Shown: positions 1-8,794, counted from the first letter of the stretch. The stretch is DNA of 24,844 nt from an uncultured Lachnospiraceae bacterium (GCA_910584115.1 CAJTYN010000028.1:1-24844); one strand, 5' to 3'. Notes: generated from the sequence alone by a model not told the origin. Program-made: numbers and translations.

Positions 1-194
1 ATGTAAAAATCGTTTCCTTCCTTTGTCAGACGACAACCACCTAAATTATTATTTATTTCCTTAACTACCAATGCATCTACCGACTTTCCTGCTGCAGTAT
101 TTGCGGCGAGTTGCTCTCTTGTTGTTAATAGATCCGGCTTCGGATGATATTTATTCCCTGCCGAATCTTCGATCTGCACATTGTATGTTGCCAT
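1..194 (-). CDS. Partial tail-fibre-region protein, N-terminal part
   Basis: The first 64 codons of a gene that runs off the left edge. The start is an ATG at 192-194 with a strong AAGGAGGAG site 7 bases upstream. The protein begins MATYNVQIEDSAGNKYHPKP and the frame stays open to position 1. I do not recognise a domain. It lies directly downstream of the collagen-like fibre gene with a 17-base gap, so it is probably the next gene of the tail fibre operon, perhaps a fibre, a fibre chaperone or another tail-tip protein. The frame and start are clear; the function is only inferred from position. Confidence 0.75.
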   Translation of the reverse strand, partial: MATYNVQIEDSAGNKYHPKPDLLTTREQLAANTAAGKSVDALVVKEINNNLGGCRLTKEGNDFY

Positions 195-211
195 GATCTA
201 TCTCCTCCTTT

Positions 212-925
212 TCAGATGATCTTAAAATAGATATTTCTTTCCGTTGCTGCTGCGTAAGAACTCCCGACTCTGATAGCATCGCCCTTCGGACCTTGCGGGC
301 CTTGCGGACCAGTCGCGCCTCTGGCTCCTGCAGCCCCTGTATTGCCCTGCGGTCCCTGTGGCCCGGTCGCTCCGGTATCGCCTTTTACACCCTGCGGGCC
401 TTGTTCACCTCTATCACCCTTTTCACCTTTATCTCCTTTCGGCCCTCTGATGATCCCTGCGTATACCCATCCGATCCTGCCATCTTCGCCTTCACAGCAT
501 CTATACACCGCCCCGGTATCGGTATTAAGATAGATGTCATCTATATCATGATCAAAATCAAGATCAGGAAATATCACTACGGATTCTGCAAAACCTGTGA
601 TGTCTATCCCGGAAAACCAAAGGCTTCCGCGTCTGCCATCTACCCCTTGCAGTCCACCATTTCCAGCTGGACCGATTGGACCTTGTGGTCCCGGTGGCCC
701 AGCCACGCCTGGCGGGCCTTGTACCCCTTGTTCCCCAGTCGGGCCGATCGGACCGACCGGGCCCGGTTCGCCCCTGATGCCTTTCAGTTCCCCTTTGTCA
801 AGTTTCTGCTGAAACGTCTCCCCGTCTTCAAAATAGACAAGGTCTGCGGAAGTCTGCACGTCTGCATCACCTAAGAGGTTGCCGTCTTTATCGTAGAGCT
901 GCACCCTGACCTTTAATGTCCCCAT
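212..925 (-). CDS. Collagen-like phage tail fibre protein
   Basis: A 237-residue fibre protein with two Gly-X-Y collagen-like blocks, roughly residues 52-100 (GPVGPIGPTGEQGVQGPPG) and 162-215 (GPKGDKGEKGDRGEQGPQG). Such blocks form trimeric shafts in phage tail fibres. Between them is a non-collagen island of about 60 residues beginning SLWFSGIDITG and including YLNTDTGAVYRCCEG, likely a small globular trimeric domain. The C-terminus ends TERNIYFKII, a short non-collagen cap. I chose the ATG at 925 because AGGAGG lies 7 bases upstream; an in-frame GTG at 931 would sit almost on the ribosome site. It follows the other fibre genes and probably helps bind the host surface. Confidence 0.88.
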   Translation of the reverse strand: MGTLKVRVQLYDKDGNLLGDADVQTSADLVYFEDGETFQQKLDKGELKGIRGEPGPVGPIGPTGEQGVQGPPGVAGPPGPQGPIGPAGNGGLQGVDGRRGSLWFSGIDITGFAESVVIFPDLDFDHDIDDIYLNTDTGAVYRCCEGEDGRIGWVYAGIIRGPKGDKGEKGDRGEQGPQGVKGDTGATGPQGPQGNTGAAGARGATGPQGPQGPKGDAIRVGSSYAAATERNIYFKII

Positions 926-936
926 GATCACTCCTC

Positions 937-1206
937 CTAGATCTGTCTATAGCCGACTGCCGGGCTTGCCATCGCCACGGACTGTTCAGCAGCTGATGCT
1001 TCACTTTCGATGAACGCGTACATGACCCCTGCTTCCCTCTGGCCGACAGGGATGGTCCCATCACTGATGACCAGTCCTATCTTGCTCTTCAGTACCTCCT
1101 CCATGTCCCTGTTGTCCTGTGTCCAGACGACGCTCGCGCTCGTATGCGGATAGACCACGTTTCCGTCCGCATCCTGTAATTCTGTTGGTAGATATTGTGC
1201 TGCCAT
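937..1206 (-). CDS. Small tail-fibre-associated protein, 89 aa
   Basis: A short protein beginning MAAQYLPTELQDADGNVVYP, preceded by AGGAGG. It lies between the collar-type fibre gene (14 bases upstream) and the collagen-like fibre. The N-terminal phrase 'LQDADGNVVYPHTSASVVW' resembles the short N-terminal segments that phage fibre and appendage proteins use to address the outside of the particle, and the C-terminal half has small-residue-rich stretches (SEASAAEQSVAMASPAVGY). I do not recognise a named family. A fibre accessory or baseplate-exposed protein is the best guess from position. Confidence 0.7.
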   Translation of the reverse strand: MAAQYLPTELQDADGNVVYPHTSASVVWTQDNRDMEEVLKSKIGLVISDGTIPVGQREAGVMYAFIESEASAAEQSVAMASPAVGYRQI

Positions 1207-1220
1207 CTTGTCCTTACCTC

Positions 1221-2288
1221 CTATCTCATACTCTTGATGGTGCCATACAGCTTCTCCGGATCCCTCACCCCAGTGCTGCTGTCAAGGTACACAAGGCAGT
1301 GCAGGATGCCTGCATAAGGGCTTGGAGATGGGCTTACGTCCGCCTTTGCGCTTGTCCCGACCCCATACGTCGTTCGTGGCCGTCTCGGACTTTCAAGTCC
1401 CTGTATATAACGGTCGATGTGGAATACGATGATCCCTCGCCGCCTTGTGATCAACCCGTAGAGATTTCCTTTCAGTCTTTTTGCCGGTGGTCTATAGGTC
1501 GCCTCCGTCATCAGCACAAAAGGATCATCCGCTTCCTTGAAGCAACCTGTCCGCAAGTCTTCCAGCCATCGTTCGATTTTTCCGAACAGTGTACTTACTG
1601 CCTCCCCGCTCTGTAGCTTTTCCCGCTGTGCTGCCGTCTTAAAGATCGACGCAAATTCAAACGCATGCAATACATCCTCATGATCACGTTCCTTGATCTG
1701 TGTGACAAGATCCGTTCCTTCCATGGTCTCGAACAGGATCGTATCCTTCCTGTCAAGAAGCTCTTCCGGTCCGACCCGGACGCGGGGCAGCGCTCTGAAC
1801 CTTTCATCGACCTCGCCTTTATACCTCTCGAATTCCTCGCAGTGTTCATAAAAATATTTCTTCCTTAGAAAATCATTGACAGAAAAGTCAAAGATGACTT
1901 CCGCTGCATTGCTGACCCGCATCCCGATGCTATACTGGTACTCGACTTCCTTATCCGCAAGCACCGGGATCCTGTCACCGTACAGATCCTGCCCAACAAT
2001 GATGAGCATCTCCTGTTCACCGTCTGTGGCATAGATCCCCAGTTGCTTTAAGATGTATTCCCGATCCAGCTCTAAGTTTGTGAGCACGCACTCGATCAAC
2101 GTATATTCCCCGTCTGAATGCACTGCATCAAGCTGGATCCGCTGCATCTCATCAATGACACTGGTCAGGATCTCGGGATAGGATGACGTACCGGCACCTG
2201 CCGTTACCTTTGTCAAGTGCATCGTGACCTCACCCGCATTGACTCTTGCCATATACTTCTTTCCAGCGTTTGTAAGACAAAATATCAT
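1221..2288 (-). CDS. Phage tail fibre protein, tail-collar N-terminal domain
   Basis: A 355-residue protein. The first 150 residues look like the N-terminal domain of Mu/P2-type tail fibres (DUF3751 / tail-collar fibre): LTNAGKKYMARVNAGEVTMH, then a 'LTKVTAGAGTSSYP' stretch, later KQLGIYATDG and the VIFDFSVNDF segment. That domain attaches a fibre to the baseplate. Residues 150-245 are charged and helical; the C-terminal 110 residues differ and may be the distal, host-binding part. The ATG at 2288 has GGAGGAG 7 bases upstream, and that site overlaps the end of the DUF2313 gene, as expected for a coupled operon. The fibre N-domain call is solid; receptor specificity cannot be read. Confidence 0.82.
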   Translation of the reverse strand: MIFCLTNAGKKYMARVNAGEVTMHLTKVTAGAGTSSYPEILTSVIDEMQRIQLDAVHSDGEYTLIECVLTNLELDREYILKQLGIYATDGEQEMLIIVGQDLYGDRIPVLADKEVEYQYSIGMRVSNAAEVIFDFSVNDFLRKKYFYEHCEEFERYKGEVDERFRALPRVRVGPEELLDRKDTILFETMEGTDLVTQIKERDHEDVLHAFEFASIFKTAAQREKLQSGEAVSTLFGKIERWLEDLRTGCFKEADDPFVLMTEATYRPPAKRLKGNLYGLITRRRGIIVFHIDRYIQGLESPRRPRTTYGVGTSAKADVSPSPSPYAGILHCLVYLDSSTGVRDPEKLYGTIKSMR

Positions 2289-2292
2289 TTTC

Positions 2293-2820
2293 TCACTCCT
2301 CCACGATCCCTCTTACGATCCCGATATATCCGCCCGCTATCCCGTAGTACATTTTTGATGACGCCTGCCTGATCAAACGGTTTACAAACTTATAAGACAG
2401 GTGTGCCGGCCTTGCAAGTCTTACCGCTTCATTTGCGATCGCAAAAGTCTCAACAAGATAGTCTGTATTTACATAGACGGTAAAGCTGTAATCCGCATAG
2501 TGCTCTACGATCGTCACCGCATTTGCGCCCATGACCTGCAGTACAAGATTTTCCAGCATCTTTACAGTCGCCGGCGGATTGCTGTTGAGCTTCCCCAGTA
2601 CCCTTGCCCTGCGCTGCATCAACGTCAATGCGGTGTTTCGCTCCAGGCCGAACTCATCCTCCCACCTATCAAGAGAGTAAGTCGCTGTCTTGATATAAAA
2701 CTGCCTCAGCAACTCTGACAGATCGGCCTCCATCTTATCAAGTTCCGGCTGCTCTGCAGTAAAGAGCTGCGCGATCTCGATCATCTGTGCCACAAAAGGC
2801 GGCACACTCTTTTTAAGCAT
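2293..2820 (-). CDS. Baseplate protein, DUF2313 family (XkdU / Mu gp48 type)
   Basis: A 175-residue protein beginning MLKKSVPPFVAQ. It has the family layout: an N-terminal helical part with LDKMEADLSELLRQFYIKTA, the conserved 'WEDEFGL' region (residues about 54-60 of the product), RRARVLGKLNSNPPATV, and a C-terminal beta-rich part with RLARPAHLSY. Members of DUF2313/YmfQ close the baseplate wedge next to baseplate J protein in contractile and some other tails. The ATG at 2820 overlaps the last 8 bases of the upstream gene and has AGGAGG 8 bases away; the GTG at 2826 is too close to that site. Its place between baseplate J and the fibre matches PBSX order. Confidence 0.88.
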   Translation of the reverse strand: MLKKSVPPFVAQMIEIAQLFTAEQPELDKMEADLSELLRQFYIKTATYSLDRWEDEFGLERNTALTLMQRRARVLGKLNSNPPATVKMLENLVLQVMGANAVTIVEHYADYSFTVYVNTDYLVETFAIANEAVRLARPAHLSYKFVNRLIRQASSKMYYGIAGGYIGIVRGIVEE

Positions 2821-3922
2821 CCTCACTGCCTCCTGTTATCCATCCACCCGCCCCTGCACCACCCTCTATAGTGACCGTGACTGTCGGGATCTGCGCGACC
2901 GGGAACTGTCTCTCTGCCAGGCGCAGGCTCTTTGCCGTCCCGTTTATCGTAAAGTCCGATACATCCACCACGCCCGGGCAGTCAAACAGTACGTTGACCA
3001 TCCCAAGATAAGACAGGATATGTGAGTTAAAAGCTACCGCCTCACAGTGCTGCACCAGCAGCGGGTAGAAACTCTCCTGGATGCTCTCTGCCGTGTATCC
3101 GGCCTTGACGATCACATCTGCCATAACGTTGATATCAACTGACTCGCCACTCACGACCAGTACATCCGCACCGATAGGTCGCACTGATTCGATATGCTCC
3201 TCTACTGCCTCGATCAACTTCTGGGGTGCCACCTCATTATCATCTGCTATGAGCACCACATCTACGGTACCAGGACCCCGGGCAAGGTCATAGATCCTGA
3301 CCTTTGACACACCGGAAACCTCCTTCGCCCACTGCTTGTAATGTGAAATGTTTCCACTGTTTGCAGGCGTCCGGATATGTTCTAACGTCCTTTCCCGGAG
3401 CGCATCGTCTGACTCTGTGTCAAAGCCACCCTCTGCCGCTGACTTGTTAGTGACATTTGTGATCCGCCTGTCACTCGCTCTGTCGATGCTCCCGGCCGCC
3501 ACGTTGCCGATGTCGCCGGTCTGGTCACAGACTGCCCGGACAGATACCGTACCGTCTCCTGTCTCCCCGTCGCCGTAGATGATCTTAAACGGCTCCTGCA
3601 CCGTAAAAGTGATATCCCCGGCCTGCAGCTGTAGCCAGTCATATGTCCCCGGCTCTCCCTGCAGCTTTACGATCACTTCCGCCGCTGTCGCTGCCCGCCT
3701 GGTGATACCATAGTCATTGCAGCAGCTGTCCAGGTTCCGGCCCTGTGCCGTCATCACGAATGCCTGCGGCAGGATCGTGTCGATATCCTCTTCATAGATC
3801 CGCGCCAGCTCATTAGCAACGGCCTGCAGGTTGTCTGCTGTCCAGGTACCTTCCCGTCTGTCCGCTTCCGTCTCGACCATAGATTTCATCCTGTCAAGGA
3901 TCTCTTTAAAACTCCTACTCAT
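2813..3922 (-). CDS. Baseplate J-like protein (XkdT / Mu gp47 type)
   Basis: A 369-residue wedge protein of the contractile-tail baseplate. Family signs include TWTADNLQAVANELARIYEE near the N-terminus, LDSCCNDYGITR, the beta-rich centre with FTVQEPFKIIYGDGETGDG, GDIGNVAAGSIDR, and ESDDALRERTLEHIRTPANS, which is the typical baseplate J 'ESDE..R.R' signature. The C-terminal half has the PIGADVLVVSGE segment seen in the family. I chose the ATG at 3922 (MSRSFKEILDRM), which overlaps the upstream stop by 8 bases, the same kind of overlap used by the next gene; the frame is open upstream to 3955 but those starts lack a good ribosome site. Length fits the family. Confidence 0.92.
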   Translation of the reverse strand: MSRSFKEILDRMKSMVETEADRREGTWTADNLQAVANELARIYEEDIDTILPQAFVMTAQGRNLDSCCNDYGITRRAATAAEVIVKLQGEPGTYDWLQLQAGDITFTVQEPFKIIYGDGETGDGTVSVRAVCDQTGDIGNVAAGSIDRASDRRITNVTNKSAAEGGFDTESDDALRERTLEHIRTPANSGNISHYKQWAKEVSGVSKVRIYDLARGPGTVDVVLIADDNEVAPQKLIEAVEEHIESVRPIGADVLVVSGESVDINVMADVIVKAGYTAESIQESFYPLLVQHCEAVAFNSHILSYLGMVNVLFDCPGVVDVSDFTINGTAKSLRLAERQFPVAQIPTVTVTIEGGAGAGGWITGGSEDA

Positions 3923-4352
3923 TATAGATCTCGCTTTCATGTGTAAACCGTCCATAGACGGTCGTTACAACAAACTCAACAGTGACAATGTCGCGCTCAT
4001 GGGCAAAAGTAAAGTCTGATAACTCTTGCAGATAAGGATTTACCATGAGTGTCTCGGTGATGTAACGCTTGATCTCACTGTCTATGATCGCCGGATCGTT
4101 ACTGATCCCGATCACGTTCTCAATCTCGCTGCCATAAGTATGCGTATAGGCCGGCCAGACAAAACGCTTTGTCTTAAGGGCTTTATAGATCCATATCTGC
4201 AGCGCATCGTCCTTTTCTACAAGATAAGGTTTGCCGCCCTTGCGCAGCAGACAGTTCTTCTCATAGTCGTAAGCCAGTTCCCGGAAGACCGGAAGTTCCT
4301 CTTCCCGATCCTCCATCTCTGGTACATCGACCGTAAAGGGAAATACACTCAT
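3915..4352 (-). CDS. DUF2634 baseplate protein (XkdS type, gp25-like)
   Basis: A 145-residue protein with the DUF2634 pattern: a short variable start, FRELAYDYEKNCLLRKGG, LVEKDDALQIWIYKALKTKR, then FVWPAYTHTYGSEIENVIG and a C-terminal YITETLMVNPYL region. XkdS-type proteins are relatives of the gp25 wedge protein of contractile tails and sit in the baseplate with the J protein. Its ATG overlaps the previous stop by 4 bases (ATGA), and its own end overlaps the J gene, so the three genes are probably translated together. The family call is confident; fine structure is inferred. Confidence 0.88.
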   Translation of the reverse strand: MSVFPFTVDVPEMEDREEELPVFRELAYDYEKNCLLRKGGKPYLVEKDDALQIWIYKALKTKRFVWPAYTHTYGSEIENVIGISNDPAIIDSEIKRYITETLMVNPYLQELSDFTFAHERDIVTVEFVVTTVYGRFTHESEIYNE

Positions 4353-4696
4353 TGTCCCGCCACCTTCCCGCAGATGTAATAACTGTTCTTGACCCTCTGC
4401 ACCAGCACTTCATCGCCTATCTCTACTCTTAACTCCTTGTAAAGATCCTTTAAAAACTGTTTTAACTCTTTTGAGATACTTTTTTCATTCGCCAGGATCT
4501 CATCTAATTCTTCGTCTTTGTCTGATGGGATCAGGCCATTGCAAAACAGATTCCTCTCGATCAGGTTGCCCTTATCAATGATCTGCAGCGGCTTTACGCT
4601 AATCACCTTCGCGATGCTCATATCGTAGCCGTTTAAATTCGCGCCCTGGCGTTCCATCATCTTGACCATGCGCGCGAACGGGTCCCCGTTTGCCAT
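4349..4696 (-). CDS. DUF2577 baseplate protein (XkdR type)
   Basis: A 115-residue protein beginning MANGDPFARMVKMMERQGAN, typical of DUF2577 (XkdR of PBSX). Later features are IGDEVLVQRVKNSYYICGKV, where the 'GDEVLV...YI.GKV' end is the conserved part and resembles a small beta barrel. Exact function is not established; by position between the hub protein and the gp25-like protein it is a baseplate component. GGGG-rich purine sequence lies just upstream of the ATG. The central acidic stretch (DKDEELDEI) is less conserved in this family. Confidence 0.83.
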   Translation of the reverse strand: MANGDPFARMVKMMERQGANLNGYDMSIAKVISVKPLQIIDKGNLIERNLFCNGLIPSDKDEELDEILANEKSISKELKQFLKDLYKELRVEIGDEVLVQRVKNSYYICGKVAGQ

Positions 4697-4734
4697 CTGC
4701 CTGCCCCTTTCCCCTCTGTTTTTCCGATACTTTT

Positions 4735-5637
4735 TTATACGACGCTGTCAAACCGCAGCCCCAGCGTCGTTATGTAAGATGCATCCCGGATCTCATGTGC
4801 ATCCGAGATGATGATGAACCGTCCACGGATCTTAGAATTGACCTTTTCAACAATGATCGCCTTGCCGGTCACAAAATCCGGGTTGCCCCGCACTACGATC
4901 TTGCCAGATTCCTCCATCCCTTTCAGCAGCTTCCGTGCTTCTTTGTTCACATCAAGTTCATCCCCGGAGATCTTGTAAGCTTCACTGATCGTCCCGTATG
5001 CGGAAAAACCGTTTGTCACTTCTCCGACTGGTTCCTCTTCTTGGTTCAGCAGCACGACTCTGTTGATAAGATTTTCTGCGCTGCTGGTGTAACTCGCATC
5101 TGTCACGTAGTCATCTCCGGTCACCACCCCGGCCAGCTCCGTACCATATTTTTCTGTGCATAAAGATGTCCCACGCATGAATACATGTACATCCTGCCCC
5201 TCGTAAACATCTTTGATCACCTGACTGATGCTCTTCTCTCCAGCGGTGATGACCTCAACCTCCCCGCCCGGATCATACAGTGCTCCGCAGGGGATACCAT
5301 TCTCGCTGCATACCTGCGATACTACTGCTGCAGGTGATCCTTTATAGACGCCGAATGCTTTGCTGCGCAGGTACCAGGCATAATCATATGCTGTATTTGA
5401 CATCGTGATCGAGTTCTCTGACCGCTCTTCATTTAATATAATCCCTTGAAAGAGACCGCCGCCCAGCGTGATCCGGTCACCCTTGACTGCTGCTCTGGTA
5501 TACGCTGGCGTGCTCCGCGGGGCATACAGATATGTTATCTTTAACTTTCTCGCCAGCTGGTTCTCATCCCCGCTCCAGCTGATCGATTCTATCTCCTTTG
5601 AAAAATCTGCTCCATTTACGGATACTTGCATATTCAT
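4735..5637 (-). CDS. Baseplate hub protein, XkdQ / YqbQ type
   Basis: A 300-residue protein of the XkdQ family, related to the gp27/gpD hub of contractile tails. It begins MNMQVSVNGADFSKEIESIS, followed by WSGDENQLARKLKITYLY, GDRITLGGGLFQGIILNEER and the AYDYAWYLRSKAFGVYKG segment, all typical of XkdQ. The C-terminal part contains ISDAHEIRDASYITTLGLRF. The hub connects the tail tube to the wedges and cell-puncturing parts. The best ribosome site (AGAAGG) lies about 13 bases from the ATG at 5637, so the start is slightly less certain than for the neighbours. Order LysM-hub-DUF2577 matches PBSX. Confidence 0.88.
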   Translation of the reverse strand: MNMQVSVNGADFSKEIESISWSGDENQLARKLKITYLYAPRSTPAYTRAAVKGDRITLGGGLFQGIILNEERSENSITMSNTAYDYAWYLRSKAFGVYKGSPAAVVSQVCSENGIPCGALYDPGGEVEVITAGEKSISQVIKDVYEGQDVHVFMRGTSLCTEKYGTELAGVVTGDDYVTDASYTSSAENLINRVVLLNQEEEPVGEVTNGFSAYGTISEAYKISGDELDVNKEARKLLKGMEESGKIVVRGNPDFVTGKAIIVEKVNSKIRGRFIIISDAHEIRDASYITTLGLRFDSVV

Positions 5638-5667
5638 GTCAATCTATCTGCCTTCTATTAATAAAAG

Positions 5668-6294
5668 TCACAGCGGTATGATCAGCCGTGTCCCCGGTAG
5701 CAGGTTATCCTCATACATATCGTTTGCCAGTGCGATATCTTTCCAGCGGCTGCCGTCATCGTAATACCGCCTGGCTAAATTCCAGAGTGTATCACCGTCT
5801 TGTACGGTGACTGCCTTCGGTACGCTGCGCGTTGTCCTGCGTGTGCACAGCCCAGTATCCGTATACCTGCGCACGAAGCTGGCCACCTGCCCAGTGTTCA
5901 GATCCCGCAATTCTACAAAAGACCACGAGATATAGATATCCCCCTGGCCTTCTTTATAAGTTTCACTCATAGCTGACACATTGAACTGTGTGTTGACATC
6001 GCTCCCGCTGATGATAATGCGGATCGCCTTTTGTCCATTCTTCGCTTTTTTGACCGCCTGCACGATCTGTTCCGGTGCAACCCCTGTATAAAACGGGCTG
6101 TTGCTGTCCGGTAAAAAGGTCGCCAGGGATACTTTAATAAGTCCACGCATCCCCGGCACGTTGATCTCCCCCACATTTAAAAGGTCGATCGTCTTATCTT
6201 TATTGTCCTGTGTCACGGAGATCTCCGGAGGGTTGACGGCCAGCTCAAACTGCCCGTCACCCGTGACTAACAAAACCGTTCTTGTCTTCCTCAT
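5668..6294 (-). CDS. LysM-domain baseplate protein (XkdP type)
   Basis: A 208-residue protein that follows the tape measure gene in PBSX-like tails. The N-terminal 150 residues include FELAVNPPEISVTQDNKDKT and FLPDSNSPFY, typical of XkdP. The C-terminal 50 residues are a LysM domain: VTVQDGDTLWNLARRYYDDG, then RWKDIALAND and the end LLPGTRLIIPL. In this family LysM links the tube end to the baseplate hub (gp53-like role) rather than necessarily binding cell wall. I chose the ATG at 6294, which shares one base with the tape measure stop and has GGAGGAG 8 bases upstream; a GTG at 6297 is possible. Confidence 0.88.
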   Translation of the reverse strand: MRKTRTVLLVTGDGQFELAVNPPEISVTQDNKDKTIDLLNVGEINVPGMRGLIKVSLATFLPDSNSPFYTGVAPEQIVQAVKKAKNGQKAIRIIISGSDVNTQFNVSAMSETYKEGQGDIYISWSFVELRDLNTGQVASFVRRYTDTGLCTRRTTRSVPKAVTVQDGDTLWNLARRYYDDGSRWKDIALANDMYEDNLLPGTRLIIPL

Positions 6295-8573
6295 CACTGG
6301 TTCTCCTCCGCTTCCTCCAGTCTCTTTGCAAGTTCCTCCGCCACTCTCTGTATGTCGGCATCGCTGCGCACTTCCATGTGTTCCACGTTGATAGAGATCT
6401 TTTTATCTCCTTGCTGCATGGTCTTACTCGCCTGATTGGACAGGATCTTTGTGCCCGCAGGAAGGTTCATTAATTCCGGCCCGTGTTCGCCTACGGTCGT
6501 CCATCCGCCCGAAAAATAAGGCGTCCCGGTCGCATTGGCCGCAACGCTCCCGCCCGAACCGCCGCCTCCGGATCCACCGCCGCTGTCATCCACGCCGCGG
6601 ATCTTTTTGATCGCCGATGTGACAACACCGATCCCCTCACCGATCTTGCTGAATACAGGCCCTATCACCTTCCAGACACTCTCAACGATACTCTGGATGT
6701 ATGGGAATGCTGCCCCGAACGCATCTGCCAATAATCCGATCCCCTGGATCGCAAGGTCCAAAAGTGGACTGGCTACTGACCACGCTGTCTCTAGCACTGA
6801 TGAGATCGCTGGTCCTGCCACTGCAAACAACTTCTGCAGCACGCCCGTCTCATTGCCCATCGACGAAAATACACTTGATACTTTCGCACCAACCTCGGAA
6901 ATAATCTGAGAAACGACCGGCATGACCTGGGAGATAACAGAATAGACCCCCGCAAATATCTCTGCGATCGGCGGCACCGCCGATGAGATCACACTGGCTA
7001 GTGCCAGGATCACTGGCTCCGCTGTCGTATGGATCGACACAAAACTGTCCTTTAAGGACGCGATCGCCGGCAGCGCCTTTTCAAATGCGCTCCCGAACAT
7101 GGTACCGACCTGCATCATGACCGGCTTTGTATCCGCAAAGAATCCGGACACGCTGCCTGCCAGCCTGTCAAATACCGGCCCTGCTTTATCTATAAGGTCG
7201 CCGGCTGCTTCCGTTATTGCCGGCATCTTTTCGATGACGCCTTCAAGCGCACGCTGGATATAAGGCAGCGCTTTCTCGCCCATGCTGGTGAGCATCACGC
7301 TCCCGGCGTTCTTGATCTTCGCCGCCATCTCCTTGACGGAGGCTGTCTGTGTCTTAAACGCTGCATCCGCCGCGCCGGACGCCTCGAACATGGCCGCGGT
7401 CTTCTCCGCGAAATTCTCTGCCTGGTTCCCGGTCAGTGCCAGTACAGCGTTTTTTGCTTCGACGCTGGAAAACAGGTTCGCGAAAGCGACCTCATCCCCC
7501 TTGACCTGACTTTTCAGCTTGTCAAGGATGCCGCCCAGGCCTTCGCTCTCCAGTGCCGCTGCGCCGGATGCATAGCCCATCTGTTTGAGTGTCTTTGCCA
7601 TCTCTGTAGATGGAGACAGGAAAGACTGCATCGTCGCCTTTAACTGCGTCGTGACCTCGCTGGTGGAACCTGTAACGCCGGTCAGGGTAGACATCGCACC
7701 GAACAACTCTTCCTGGCTGACCTTAAGCGTAGACGCGAGCGGTACGACCTGCCCCATGCTCGCTGCCAGCTCCGGGAAACTTGTCTGCCCTAACTTGACC
7801 GTTAAAAAGGACAGATCGGATGCTTTCTGCATCGCCGCCGCAGAAGTATCACCGTAACCTTTCGTCACGGCGGACAGCAGGTTGATGGAATCCACTGTGG
7901 TCGCGTTCCCGGCCTTTGCCGCTTTGGCCGCGATCTCCATCTGCTTTACATTGTCTGCAGACTCCCCGAATGCGGATACGACCTGGTACAGCCCCTCGGT
8001 CAGATCGGATGTGCAGACACCTGTATCAAGGGATACTTGTTTGAGCTGTTTTGACATCCCCTGCAGCTTACCCTGCACATCACCGTCCAGCAGAGTGCCG
8101 ACGTTCTGCATCTGCGCCTGATAATCGATCGCGGAACTGACTGCCATCGTCCCGGCGGCGGCAACTGTAGTAAATGCTGCTGCAGTCCCTATCAGCGCGG
8201 CCTTGCCTAATGCTTTGACTGCTTTTCCTGTACCCTCCACCGCCACACGCACGACCTTGGAGGTCTTGACCTTATCCAGTATGGATCCAAACTTCTTTAC
8301 TTTTTCTACAGCCCGTTCCGTCTTCGCCTTGATCTCGACCGTCTTCCTTGTGATCGGCTCCAGCTTCTTCTTGACGCCCTCGATCGCTTTATATGCGGAA
8401 GAGTTCTTGATCCGCAGCTCCTTTGCAGCGATCTTTTGTTTCTCTAACTTCTCTAAGTCTTTTTTTGCTTTTTCTACTTCCCCACGAAAGCCTGTGACCG
8501 ATCCTTTCGCCTGCTTCATGACACCTGATACGTTGTCACGGACAGAAAGGACCGCCCCGAAGACTTCCGACAT
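6294..8573 (-). CDS. Tail tape measure protein
   Basis: A 759-residue protein with the usual tape measure layout. Residues about 20-110 are charged coiled coil (KAKKDLEKLEKQKIAAKELR). Residues about 115-150 are hydrophobic and Ala/Gly-rich. Residues about 150-400 match the TP901-type tape measure core (QMQNVGTLLDGDVQGKLQGM, later GQTSFPELAASMGQVVPLAS and AMSTLTGVTGSTSEVTTQLK). Long helices with hydrophobic patches follow, then a Gly/Ser linker and a C-terminal TPYFSGGWTTVGEHGPELMN motif common in such proteins. Tape measures set tail length; at about 0.15 nm per residue this predicts a tail near 110 nm (inference). AGGAGG lies 9 bases before the ATG. Confidence 0.93.
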   Translation of the reverse strand: MSEVFGAVLSVRDNVSGVMKQAKGSVTGFRGEVEKAKKDLEKLEKQKIAAKELRIKNSSAYKAIEGVKKKLEPITRKTVEIKAKTERAVEKVKKFGSILDKVKTSKVVRVAVEGTGKAVKALGKAALIGTAAAFTTVAAAGTMAVSSAIDYQAQMQNVGTLLDGDVQGKLQGMSKQLKQVSLDTGVCTSDLTEGLYQVVSAFGESADNVKQMEIAAKAAKAGNATTVDSINLLSAVTKGYGDTSAAAMQKASDLSFLTVKLGQTSFPELAASMGQVVPLASTLKVSQEELFGAMSTLTGVTGSTSEVTTQLKATMQSFLSPSTEMAKTLKQMGYASGAAALESEGLGGILDKLKSQVKGDEVAFANLFSSVEAKNAVLALTGNQAENFAEKTAAMFEASGAADAAFKTQTASVKEMAAKIKNAGSVMLTSMGEKALPYIQRALEGVIEKMPAITEAAGDLIDKAGPVFDRLAGSVSGFFADTKPVMMQVGTMFGSAFEKALPAIASLKDSFVSIHTTAEPVILALASVISSAVPPIAEIFAGVYSVISQVMPVVSQIISEVGAKVSSVFSSMGNETGVLQKLFAVAGPAISSVLETAWSVASPLLDLAIQGIGLLADAFGAAFPYIQSIVESVWKVIGPVFSKIGEGIGVVTSAIKKIRGVDDSGGGSGGGGSGGSVAANATGTPYFSGGWTTVGEHGPELMNLPAGTKILSNQASKTMQQGDKKISINVEHMEVRSDADIQRVAEELAKRLEEAEENQ

Positions 8574-8587
8574 CAGATGTCACCTCC

Positions 8588-8794
8588 TCATCTTCCGAGT
8601 GCACGCAGGAGATCCGAGAACGCTTCTTCCACCGCATCCCGGAGGTCCTCTTTGCGCTGCTGTCTGTTTAACTCCGCGATCGCTTCCCACACAGTCCGCT
8701 CCTGCGGCGACAGGGATAGGATCTCCCCCGGCTTAAATCCGCCGTGCTCCATCCAGTATCCCATCAGCCACATAAGTCTGGACTGCTTTAAGAG
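8588..8794 (-). CDS. Tail assembly chaperone, -1 frameshift extension
   Basis: An open frame of 68 codons read only if ribosomes slip -1 at the A AAA AAC site at 8794-8800. It continues from the chaperone gene as LLKQSRLMWLMGYWMEHGG and ends SDLLRALGR just before the tape measure ribosome site. The fused product would be about 202 residues, with 134 from the zero frame. An internal ATG at 8773 exists but has no AGGAGG-like site, so independent translation looks less likely. In lambda (G/GT) and many other tailed phages a frameshifted extension of this kind, placed between tube and tape measure genes, binds the tape measure during tail assembly. The site and open frame are seen; its use is inferred. 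Confidence 0.85.
   Translation of the reverse strand, partial: LLKQSRLMWLMGYWMEHGGFKPGEILSLSPQERTVWEAIAELNRQQRKEDLRDAVEEAFSDLLRALGR

Noticed and set aside
293..874. Plus-strand frames opposite the collagen-like fibre
   Set aside because: They come from the Gly/Pro-rich repeat read on the other strand; their Pro/Cys/Ser-rich products are an artefact of this repeat.
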